Translations under genes and position numbers: made by a program
Shown here: one piece after another, positions 7,528-14,326 of the stretch
Layout: each line of letters begins with the position of its first letter
Numbering within the stretch: the stretch's first letter is position 1
Assembly (NCBI GenBank): GCA_038244535.1
Contig: JBBRTJ010000055.1
Location: forward strand, 1-24,581
Direction of reading: 5' to 3'
From: JBBRTJ01 sp038244535
Lineage (GTDB): Bacteria; Actinomycetota; Acidimicrobiia; Acidimicrobiales; Ilumatobacteraceae
Length of the DNA: 24,581 nt
Notes under the pieces: generated by a model
What the model was told of the DNA's origin: nothing
Databases searched by the model: none
Seen by the model: the letters and a program-made list of their open reading frames with translations, nothing else

Positions 7528-9117
7528 ATGACCACCACCCATGACGTGATCGTGCTGGGCACCGGCGCCGCCGGGCTGGTCGCCGCGCTGGCCGCTCACG
7601 ACGGCGGCGCCGAGGTCGGCGTCTACGAGCGGGCGCCGTTCGTCGGCGGGACGACCGCCGTCTCGGGCGGCATCATCTGGTTGCCACTGAACACCAAGCC
7701 GGGTGGTGCCGACGATCGAGCCGACGCTCTCGCGTACCTCGCGTCACTCAGCCACGGTCTGATCGACCCCGATCGCGCCGCGGTCTTCGTCGACACCGGC
7801 CCCGAGATGATCACCTGGCTGGAAGCGGCCACCCCGGTGCGCCTGCGACTCGTCAAGGGCTACCCGGACTACCACCCTGAGCATCCGGGCGGTCGGCCCA
7901 CTGGCGGACGTTCGCTCGAGTGCGACCTGTTCTCGTTCCACGAGCTGGGCGACTGGGCCGCCAAGGTCCTGCCCAGGGACGTGCCCGTGCCGATGCTGCT
8001 GGCCGAGACCCCCCTGGGCGGAGCCACGTCAGCGCCACGTCCCGAGCTGCTGCAAGAGCGGCGGGCACGAGACGAGCGGGGCATGGGCCAGGGCCTCGTC
8101 GGCGCACTGCTGAAGGGCTGCCTCGACCGCGGCATCGAGCCCGTGACCGACGCCCGTGCCCTGCACCTGGTGATCGAGGACGACCGCGTCACCGGCGTGC
8201 GGTTCGAGGACGGCACCGAGGTGGCGGCGCGCCGAGGCGTCATCATCGCCACCGGAGGGTTCGAGTGGGACCCGGCCATGGTGGCCTCGTTCCTGCGGGG
8301 CCCGATGACCTCGCCCGCATCCCCACCGTGGAACACCGGCGACGGCCATCGCATGGTCATGCGAGTCGGTGCATCGCTCGGCATGATGAGCGAGGCGTGG
8401 TGGGTGCCGGTCATCGAGACCGGCGACGAGGTGTTCGGCGCCCCCCGACGCCAGCTCGTGCTGCTCGAGCGCACCCGGCCCGGTTCGATCATGGTCAACC
8501 GCGAAGGGAAGCGGTTCACGAACGAGGCGGCCAACTACAACGCCCTCGGCGGCGCCTTCCACCAGTTCGACCCAAGCCGGTTCGACTACGCCAACCTGCC
8601 GTGCTGGCTGGTGTTCGACCACGCCTACAAGCTCAAGTACGCCGTCGCCTCGGCCCCAGCAGGCGAGCAGGTGCCTGCGTGGATGACGACCGCGACGACG
8701 CTCGACGAGCTCGCCCGCACGATCGGCGTGGCCCCGGAAGGCCTGGTGGCCACCGTCGAGCGCTTCAACGCCCACGCCCGCGAGGGCAACGACTCGGACT
8801 TCGGCCGCGGTAACAGCGCCTACGACACCTGGAACGGCGACCGCACCCTTCCCGGATGGCGGGCCACACTGGGGCCGCTCGACGAGGGGCCCTTCTACGC
8901 CGTCGAGATCCGCAGTGGCAGCCTCGGCACCAAGGGCGGCGCCCAGACCGACGCCGACGGGCGGGTGCTCGACGTCGACGGCGAGGCCATCGCCGGCCTC
9001 TTCGCGGCCGGCAACGCCATGGCTGCGGTGACCGGCATGGTCTACGGCGGTGCGGGCGGCACGCTCGGCCCCGCCATGGTGGCGGGCTATCGAGCGGGAC
9101 GAGCGGTCGCCCACTGA
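7528..9117 (+). CDS. FAD-dependent oxidoreductase, 3-ketosteroid-delta1-dehydrogenase-like
   Basis: A 529-residue flavoprotein of the succinate dehydrogenase/fumarate reductase/KstD superfamily. FAD binding is shown by GTGAAG at 11-16 with E34 as the ribose-binding acid, the GGTTAVSGGIIWLP block at 40-53, and a C-terminal ATG-type motif. Residues that match the catalytic set of Rhodococcus KstD1 by context are Y115 in PDYHPE, Y337 in EAANYN, and Y506 with G510 in YGGAGGTLGPAM (same spacing as Y487 and G491). KstD enzymes introduce a 1,2 double bond into ring A of 3-ketosteroids. The exact substrate is not certain, since related proteins act on other cyclic ketones. The gene stands alone and probably has its own leaderless promoter. 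I chose the ATG at 7528 over the in-frame 7492 because homology starts MTTTHDVIVLG. Confidence 0.85.
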   Translation: MTTTHDVIVLGTGAAGLVAALAAHDGGAEVGVYERAPFVGGTTAVSGGIIWLPLNTKPGGADDRADALAYLASLSHGLIDPDRAAVFVDTGPEMITWLEAATPVRLRLVKGYPDYHPEHPGGRPTGGRSLECDLFSFHELGDWAAKVLPRDVPVPMLLAETPLGGATSAPRPELLQERRARDERGMGQGLVGALLKGCLDRGIEPVTDARALHLVIEDDRVTGVRFEDGTEVAARRGVIIATGGFEWDPAMVASFLRGPMTSPASPPWNTGDGHRMVMRVGASLGMMSEAWWVPVIETGDEVFGAPRRQLVLLERTRPGSIMVNREGKRFTNEAANYNALGGAFHQFDPSRFDYANLPCWLVFDHAYKLKYAVASAPAGEQVPAWMTTATTLDELARTIGVAPEGLVATVERFNAHAREGNDSDFGRGNSAYDTWNGDRTLPGWRATLGPLDEGPFYAVEIRSGSLGTKGGAQTDADGRVLDVDGEAIAGLFAAGNAMAAVTGMVYGGAGGTLGPAMVAGYRAGRAVAH

Positions 9118-9120
9118 CGG

Positions 9121-11265
9121 TCAGCCGTTGGCGCTCGTGGTCGCCGCCGTCCGAGGCTTCGTCAGGTCATAGACGGTGGTGCCGCCGACCGTGCTCGACG
9201 AGTAGGTGGCCGCCACCCAGGTCGAGATCTGGTTCGAGACCGACGACCCACCGTTGCCACCGTTGGGGCCGCCGCCCATGCCACCGGCGATGAAGTAGTG
9301 GACCTTGCCGTCGGCCACGAGCTCCTGGAACCCGGCCAGGGATGGGGCGGGATCGCTGCCGTTGAAGCCGCCGATGGCCATCACGGGCTCGTCTGAAGCG
9401 AGCTGGTAGCCGGCGGCTTGGTTGGCCCCCACCGTGGCCGCGGTCCACGTGTAGCCCGTGGCACCGTCCTTGAGCAGCGTCGTCAGCTCGGCCGATGGCG
9501 TGCTGCCGTTGAGCAGCCCACCGATGCCGCCGCCCCCCGCCGTCGGCCCGCCTCCACCAACGCCCGCCGTGCCAGCGGCACCGGGCGCTGCCGCACCACC
9601 GGGACGCGCCGGCTGCTGACCCGTGCCACGAGCTGCGCCACCGAGGCCTCCTTGGAGACCCGCCCCGGCGGGACCACCGGGACCACCGCGACCACCGGGA
9701 CCACCGGGACCGCCGCCACCGGGACCGAACCCGGTGCTCGGCCCGGCCGACGGGATGGCCCCGCCCTGCGCCGCAGCCGCCGTGTCGACGGCGTAGGCGG
9801 CCGAGCCACTCAGTCCCACGAACAGGGCGCCGGTCACCCCCACGGCGGCCGCTGCATCGCGCAGCCGCGGGCCGAGGAGCATCGCCCCGGCGAGCACGAA
9901 CCCGGCCACGAGCACGGGCAGGCGCAACCACGAGTCAAACCTCGGCGTGCGGTCGAGCAGCACGTAGGTGCACACGCCGGTGGCCGCTACCGCCACGGCC
10001 AGCGTGCCGCGGGCCAGCCAGCGTGCCCGCTCCCGCCACAGCACCGTGGTGCCGATGCCGACGAGCGCACCGATGGCCGGGGCGAGGGCGATCCCGTAGT
10101 AGGGGTGGATGATCCCCTGGCCCAGGCTGAACACCGCCGCCGTCACCAGGAACCAACCGCCCCAGAGCAGCACTGCGGCCCGCGTTCGGTCCGTGCGCTT
10201 CGCCCCGATCGTGAGCACCAGCACGCCCACGGCCAGGATCAGCGCGGCGGGGATGAGCCACGCCACTTGACCGCCGAACTGGCTGTTGAAGAGCCGGGTC
10301 CACCCGGTCGCACCCCACTGACCTGCGTTCCCGCCGCCGCCACCGCCGGTGACGCTGCCCGTCTCGCTTCCGGTCAGGCGTCCGAACCCGTTGTAGCCAA
10401 CGATCAGCTCCAGGACGCTGTTGTGCTGCGAACCACCGATGTAGGGGCGGCTCGATGCGGGGATGAGCTCGACGATGGTGACCCACCAACCGGCGGCCGC
10501 GATCATCGCGACGCCGGCCAGGGTGAGCTGCCAGAGCCGGGTGCGCAGCCGGTTCGGCGCGCCCACCAGGTAGACGAGACCGAAGGCGGGCACGACCAGG
10601 AACGCCTGCAGCATCTTGGCCAGGAAGGCGAACCCGACGAGGGAGAAGGCGAGCACGAGCCACGACGTACGACCCCGCTCGAGGGCCCGCACCAGCGCCC
10701 ACGCACCGGCCGTCAGCAGCAGCACCAGCAGCGCATCAGGGTTGTTGAAGCGGAACATCAGCACCGCCACCGGGGTGAGGGCCAGGACGGCACCGGCGAT
10801 CAAGCCCGCCGCGGGGGTGAACCAGCGCCGCACGGCTGCATACAGGAACGCAACGGCGGCCACGCCCTCGAGGGCCTGGGGCACCAGGATGCTCCACGCG
10901 TTCACGCCGAAGATCCGGGCCGACAGCTCCATCACCCACAGGGCGGCCGGGGGCTTGTCGACGGTGATGAACCCCGCCGCATCAGAGGACCCGAAGAAGA
11001 ACGCCGACCAGCTCTTGGTGCCGGCTTGCACGGCGCCCGAGTAGAAGGTGTTGGCCCAGCCGGAGGCACCGAGGCCCCACAGGTAGAGCACGGCGGTGCC
11101 GACGAGGAGCGCGAGCAGCGAGGGCCTGACCCATGCGGCATCGGCCTCGCGACCCCGCACGAGGCGTCGAAGCACACCCGGGGGTGGGGCGGAGCGGTCG
11201 TCGACCGGGCCATCGGTCAGGAAGGGTTCGTCGAGCGCTGGCTCGGGCAAGGTGATCGTGCTCAT
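9121..11265 (-). CDS. Glycosyltransferase family 39 membrane protein (ArnT/YkcB-like)
   Basis: A 714-residue polytopic membrane glycosyltransferase of the GT39/PMT_2 type, using a polyprenyl-phosphate sugar donor on the outer face of the membrane. The motif FITVDKPPAALWVMELSARI (about residues 95-114) is the conserved Asp-containing loop of ArnT-like enzymes, and FRFNNPDALLVLLL is the second characteristic loop. About eleven hydrophobic segments precede a Gly/Pro/Ala-rich linker, after which a C-terminal domain (ASDEPVMAIGGFNGSDP and YFIAGGMGGG) resembles the extracytoplasmic domain of YkcB-like proteins. The linker is encoded by 9-base repeats. A GTG at 11271 is an alternative start. The gene is divergent from the lipoprotein gene. 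Acceptor unknown: a cell-wall polymer or a protein is possible. Confidence 0.9.
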   Translation of the reverse strand: MSTITLPEPALDEPFLTDGPVDDRSAPPPGVLRRLVRGREADAAWVRPSLLALLVGTAVLYLWGLGASGWANTFYSGAVQAGTKSWSAFFFGSSDAAGFITVDKPPAALWVMELSARIFGVNAWSILVPQALEGVAAVAFLYAAVRRWFTPAAGLIAGAVLALTPVAVLMFRFNNPDALLVLLLTAGAWALVRALERGRTSWLVLAFSLVGFAFLAKMLQAFLVVPAFGLVYLVGAPNRLRTRLWQLTLAGVAMIAAAGWWVTIVELIPASSRPYIGGSQHNSVLELIVGYNGFGRLTGSETGSVTGGGGGGNAGQWGATGWTRLFNSQFGGQVAWLIPAALILAVGVLVLTIGAKRTDRTRAAVLLWGGWFLVTAAVFSLGQGIIHPYYGIALAPAIGALVGIGTTVLWRERARWLARGTLAVAVAATGVCTYVLLDRTPRFDSWLRLPVLVAGFVLAGAMLLGPRLRDAAAAVGVTGALFVGLSGSAAYAVDTAAAAQGGAIPSAGPSTGFGPGGGGPGGPGGRGGPGGPAGAGLQGGLGGAARGTGQQPARPGGAAAPGAAGTAGVGGGGPTAGGGGIGGLLNGSTPSAELTTLLKDGATGYTWTAATVGANQAAGYQLASDEPVMAIGGFNGSDPAPSLAGFQELVADGKVHYFIAGGMGGGPNGGNGGSSVSNQISTWVAATYSSSTVGGTTVYDLTKPRTAATTSANG
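9668..9712 (+). repeat. 9-base tandem repeat encoding Gly-Pro-rich linker
   Basis: Five consecutive near-identical 9-mers (CCGGGACCA with variants GCGGGACCA, CCGCGACCA and CCGGGACCG) are followed by a related ACCGGGACCG. On the minus strand they encode Gly-Gly-Pro-type triplets of the GT39 linker. Such repeats expand and contract by slippage. Confidence 0.85.
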
Positions 11266-11351
11266 GGCCACGATGATCGACCCCGATCCTCAGAGCGGAC
11301 TCCGGCCGACCCGAGCATCACCTGGGAGCCTGCCGAGACCACAATGACGAG

Positions 11352-12092
11352 GTGACGGCCACGCAAACGCAGGACGAGCGGCGCCACCACCGGGCGGGCG
11401 CCGCGCTGCCGAGGCTCGCACTGGCGCTCGTCGGGCTGACAGCGGCCTGCGGTGCCAACCCCCGCGCCGCCGGGACAACGGCCCCGCCGGGTTCGGCGGC
11501 CGTCACCACGACCCGCGGCGGCTCGCCGACGAGCGATCCCCCGACGACGAGGGGCTCCGCGGCGACCACCGCCAGCACGACAGCGGCCATGGCGGCCACC
11601 ACGATCACCCCAGCAACCACGACCACCGTCGATCCCGGCACGCTCCCCCAGACCAACGACCGCCCGTCGGGCACCGACCCGGCCTTCACTGCATCGATGG
11701 CCCTCCTGTGGCAGGCCGTCACCACGAACGAGCCGAGCCTCGCCCACCCGGCCTTCTTCCCGCTGACGGCTTACCGCCAGGTGAAGGCCGTCCAGTACCC
11801 CGACGGCGACTACCAGACGCGCCTGCTGGCCCACTTCGACGACGACATCCGGGCTCTGCACACCAGGCTCGGCACCGCGGGCGCGGGCGTGCCGCTGCTC
11901 GGCGTCGTGGTGCCCGACAGCCAGGCGACCTGGGTGCTCCCCGGCACTGAGATGAACAAGGGCTCGTACTGGCGGGCCTACGGCGCGGTGCTGCGCTACC
12001 GCGTCGGTGGGCGCGAGGTGACCTACCCCATCGGCTCGCTCATCTCGTGGCGCGGCCGCTGGTACGTGGTCCACCTCGGCGCCATCCGCTGA
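11352..12092 (+). CDS. Putative lipoprotein of unknown function
   Basis: I do not recognise this 246-residue protein. A charged N-terminus with RRHHR is followed by a hydrophobic stretch and LTAAC, giving a plausible lipobox with C33. Residues 34-95 are a low-complexity linker rich in Thr, Ala, Pro and Ser, as found between lipid anchor and folded domain in actinobacterial surface proteins. The folded part (about 105-246) has conserved-looking segments such as HPAFFPLTAYRQVK, GSYWRAYGAVLRY and YPIGSLISWRGRWYVVHLG. Its start is GTG, with CACAAT ending 6 bases before, compatible with a leaderless transcript. It is divergent from the GT39 gene and precedes DUF192 and rsmI, so a cell-envelope role is plausible but unproven. 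Confidence 0.75.
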   Translation: MTATQTQDERRHHRAGAALPRLALALVGLTAACGANPRAAGTTAPPGSAAVTTTRGGSPTSDPPTTRGSAATTASTTAAMAATTITPATTTTVDPGTLPQTNDRPSGTDPAFTASMALLWQAVTTNEPSLAHPAFFPLTAYRQVKAVQYPDGDYQTRLLAHFDDDIRALHTRLGTAGAGVPLLGVVVPDSQATWVLPGTEMNKGSYWRAYGAVLRYRVGGREVTYPIGSLISWRGRWYVVHLGAIR

Positions 12093-12140
12093 CCGGTCGA
12101 CCCGGGCCGGCGTCCACCGCAACGCCAGCGCGCGAGGTGG

Positions 12141-12188
12141 CAGGCTGTCGGGATGGACCCGACGAGCACGCTTCACGAGCGGGGCTGA
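12141..12188 (+). promoter_or_regulatory. Putative -10 box and 11-codon leader ORF before the DUF192 gene
   Basis: CAGGCT at 12141-12146 stands 6 bases before an ATG at 12153, which opens a tiny ORF, MDPTSTLHERG. Its TGA (12186-12188) overlaps the first base of the DUF192 ATG, as TGATG. A leaderless mini-ORF translationally coupled to the gene is one reading; chance is the other. The GGGG at 12181-12184 could be the ribosome site, with better spacing to a second ATG at 12191. Confidence 0.3.
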
Positions 12189-12526
12189 TGATGGGTTGGC
12201 TGGTGAGCGAGGGTCGGGTGCTGGCCTCGGTCGACGTGGCCGACACGCGTTCAGCGCGGCGGCGAGGGCTCCTTGGTCGTGACAGGAGCGAGGTCGAAGG
12301 GGCGATCTTTCTCCCCCACACCCGCTGGGTGCACACGATCGGCATGCGCTTCGCCATCGACGTCGCCTACCTCGCCGAGGACGGCACCGTGGTGCGAGTG
12401 GCGCACATGCATCGCAACCGCGTCGGCCGGCCCGTCTCGGGCGCGCACGACGTCGTCGAGGCCGCGGCCGGTGCGTTCGAGCGGTGGGAGGTGCACCCCG
12501 GCATCCGCATCGAGCTGCGACCGTGA
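12188..12526 (+). CDS. DUF192 family protein
   Basis: A 112-residue DUF192 protein. The conserved blocks are ADTRSARRRGLLGR near the N-terminus, GAIFLPHTRWVHTIGMRFAIDVAYL in the centre, and PGIRIEL at the end. The family forms a small beta-barrel and its biochemical function is not established. Many homologues are exported, but this one has no signal peptide and is probably cytoplasmic. Two ATGs, at 12188 and 12191, are both possible starts. The stop codon overlaps the GTG of rsmI by four bases (12523-12526), so the two are translationally coupled. The link to an rRNA methyltransferase operon may only reflect co-transcription. Confidence 0.85.
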   Translation: MMGWLVSEGRVLASVDVADTRSARRRGLLGRDRSEVEGAIFLPHTRWVHTIGMRFAIDVAYLAEDGTVVRVAHMHRNRVGRPVSGAHDVVEAAAGAFERWEVHPGIRIELRP

Positions 12527-13413
12527 CCGAACCGGTCGATGACGCCGCGCCAGGCGACCTCGACGACTCGCCCCGGCGGGGCCGCCTCGTGCTCGTGGCT
12601 ACGCCCATCGGCAACCTCGGTGACCTATCGCCCCGGGGCGTCGAGGCGCTGGCCCGTGCCGACGTGATCGCCTGCGAGGACACGCGCCGGACCGGTCGCC
12701 TGCTGCACCACTTCGGCATCAGCGGCCCGCGCCTGATGGTCGTCAACGACCACACCGAGCGAGCGCAGACCGCCGAGGTCGTCCGCCACCTCGACCAGGG
12801 TCGCACCGTGGCCGTGGTCAGCGATGCCGGCACACCCGGCATCTCTGATCCGGGAGAGCGCCTCGTGAAGGCCGCGCTGGCCGCCGGCCACGACGTGTCG
12901 AGCCTCCCCGGGCCTTCGGCTGCGCTCGCCGCGCTCGTGATCAGTGGTCTGGCGGCCAACCGCTTCGCGTTCGAAGGCTTCCTGCCGCGCCGCGGCAGCG
13001 GCCGCACCGAGCGCCTCGCCGCACTGGCCGGCGAGCAGCGCACGATCGTGCTCTACGAATCGCCGCATCGGCTGGCCCGTACGTTGACCGACCTCGCCGC
13101 CCTGCTCGGGAGCGATCGCGAGGTGAGCGTGGCCCGTGAGCTCACCAAGCTGCACGAGGAGACCTGGCGGGGGACCCTGGCCGAGGCCCTTGTGCGCTGG
13201 GTCGACGAGGGCCACGAGCCTCGGGGCGAGTACGTCCTCGTGGTCGCTGGTGCCCCCGAGCGTCCCATCGAGGCGAGCGACGTCGACGAGGCGCTCAGCG
13301 CCGCACTGGGGCGCGGCGCCAGCGTCCGCGATGCGGCCACCGAGGTTGCCTCGGCCCTGGGCGTGGGCAAGCGAGCCGTCTACGACCGGGCCCTGCAGCT
13401 CCACCGCGCCTGA
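12523..13413 (+). CDS. rsmI: 16S rRNA (cytidine(1402)-2'-O)-methyltransferase RsmI
   Basis: A 296-residue SAM-dependent methyltransferase of the tetrapyrrole-methylase fold that 2'-O-methylates C1402 of 16S rRNA in the ribosomal decoding centre. Diagnostic motifs are LVATPIGNLGDLSPR, the ACEDTRRTGRLL block, VVSDAGTPGISDPG, LPGPSA, and YESPHR. The C-terminal part with ARELTKLHEETWRG and the small helical tail is typical. Length matches the family (about 280-300). The start is a GTG that overlaps the preceding stop in GTGA; homology begins at RGRLVLVATP, so the first 18 residues are a variable extension. Between RsmI and MetG lies a HAD phosphatase. In Mycobacterium the same rsmI-metG-tatD neighbourhood exists. 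Confidence 0.95.
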   Translation: MTEPVDDAAPGDLDDSPRRGRLVLVATPIGNLGDLSPRGVEALARADVIACEDTRRTGRLLHHFGISGPRLMVVNDHTERAQTAEVVRHLDQGRTVAVVSDAGTPGISDPGERLVKAALAAGHDVSSLPGPSAALAALVISGLAANRFAFEGFLPRRGSGRTERLAALAGEQRTIVLYESPHRLARTLTDLAALLGSDREVSVARELTKLHEETWRGTLAEALVRWVDEGHEPRGEYVLVVAGAPERPIEASDVDEALSAALGRGASVRDAATEVASALGVGKRAVYDRALQLHRA

Positions 13414-13434
13414 GGCTCGGCGCTGCGGCCCCGG

Positions 13435-13470
13435 TACGTTCGCCGGGTGGAGGTGACCCGCAATGACTGA
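13435..13470 (+). promoter_or_regulatory. Putative -10 box, short leader and 7-codon mini-ORF before the HAD gene
   Basis: TACGTT at 13435-13440 stands 6 bases before a GTG at 13447. From that GTG one can read seven codons (MEVTRND) to a TGA at 13468-13470, which overlaps the start region of the HAD gene in another frame. If transcription begins at 13447, the HAD gene has a 16-base leader containing the strong ribosome site GGAGGTGA (13449-13456). The mini-ORF may be accidental, but the ribosome site is convincing. Confidence 0.4.
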
Positions 13471-14317
13471 CATCCCCGACTTCGTCGAGGCCCCGAGCCT
13501 CCCGCCCCGGCGGCGCACCGCGGCCGCCTTCTTCGATCTCGACCGCACCCTCATCAAGGGGTCGTCGGCGTTCACGTTCGCCAAGGCGGCATGGCGCAGC
13601 GGGATGCTGCCCACCCATCGCCTCCTCACCGACGGCGTCAGTGCAGTCGCCTTCCGACTCCGCGGCGCCAGCGACAGGAAGGTCGACCGCACCCGTGAGC
13701 GGGTCCTCGGCGCCGTGAAGGGCGCCTCTCAGTCCGACCTCGTGGCCCTGAACGCGGTGATCCTTCCCAAGCTGCTCAGCCGGGTCCGGCCCGAGGCCCA
13801 GGACCTCATCGACCTCCATCGCCGGGCCGGCCGCCACACGTTCATCGTGTCGGCCTCGCCGCAGGAGCTGGTCGAGCCCCTTGCCGTCGCGCTCGGCATG
13901 ACCGGTGGCATCGGCACGGTGGCCGAGGTGGTCGACGGCATCTACTCCGGCGAGCTCGTCGGCCCCTTCACCTACGGTCCCGGCAAGGCCATCGCCATCG
14001 AGGCGATGGCCCGTCGCCACAGCTACGACCTCGAGCGCTGCTACGGCTACAGCGACAGCGCCAGCGACCTGCCGATGCTCGAAGCGGTCGGGCACCCCGT
14101 AGCGGTCAACCCCGACCCCACCCTGGCCGGCGTGGCCCATCAGCGGGGCTGGCCCCAGGTCGAGTTCAGCCGCCGCACCAAGCGCTGGGTGCGACGCGCC
14201 AGCGCCGTCTCGTCAGCGGCCGGCCTTGCCGCCGGCGCCTTCGTGGCCGGCCGAAAGCTCGGCCGCCGAAACGACCGACAGGAAACGGCGGCCGATCCCC
14301 AGATGGGGCACCGGTAA
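13463..14317 (+). CDS. HAD-IB family phosphatase (SerB-like)
   Basis: A 284-residue haloacid-dehalogenase superfamily protein of subfamily IB. Motif I is FFDLDRTL with the nucleophile D25 and acid D27, motif II is the serine in FIVSASPQEL, and motif III/IV is YGYSDSASDLPMLEAVGHPVAVNPD, whose aspartates hold magnesium. Relatives hydrolyse phosphoserine or lipid phosphates such as lysophosphatidate. The C-terminal 55 residues are basic and then hydrophobic (AGLAAGAFVAGRKLG), possibly a membrane-associated tail. GGAGGTGA lies 6 bases ahead of the ATG. It is wedged between rsmI and metG in the same direction. Substrate not predictable; a phospholipid-related one would suit the hydrophobic tail. 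Confidence 0.88.
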   Translation: MTDIPDFVEAPSLPPRRRTAAAFFDLDRTLIKGSSAFTFAKAAWRSGMLPTHRLLTDGVSAVAFRLRGASDRKVDRTRERVLGAVKGASQSDLVALNAVILPKLLSRVRPEAQDLIDLHRRAGRHTFIVSASPQELVEPLAVALGMTGGIGTVAEVVDGIYSGELVGPFTYGPGKAIAIEAMARRHSYDLERCYGYSDSASDLPMLEAVGHPVAVNPDPTLAGVAHQRGWPQVEFSRRTKRWVRRASAVSSAAGLAAGAFVAGRKLGRRNDRQETAADPQMGHR

Positions 14318-14320
14318 CCT
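14315..14320 (+). promoter_or_regulatory. Putative -10 box for leaderless metG
   Basis: TAACCT contains the TAA stop codon of the HAD gene and stands 6 bases before the GTG start of metG. A transcript from it would start with the start codon itself. No ribosome site is present ahead of metG, which agrees with leaderless translation. No good -35 is visible. Confidence 0.4.
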
Positions 14321-14326
14321 CGACGG

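Noticed and set aside
8029..9114. 361-residue minus-strand ORF antisense to the flavoprotein gene
   Set aside because: No recognisable domain; the opposite strand encodes FAD-binding motifs along its full length.
9661..9727. CRISPR-like array
   Set aside because: The repeats are 9-base direct units without spacers and encode the Gly/Pro-rich linker of the GT39 protein.
9418..11355. 645-residue plus-strand ORF antisense to the GT39 gene
   Set aside because: Composition is the mirror of the GT39 coding frame and no domain is seen; the GT39 reading has clear motifs and membrane segments.
11262..13043. 593-residue minus-strand ORF across the lipoprotein, DUF192 and rsmI genes
   Set aside because: It lies antisense to three well-supported genes, shows only Arg/Pro/Ala-rich low-complexity sequence and is a normal effect of high GC content.
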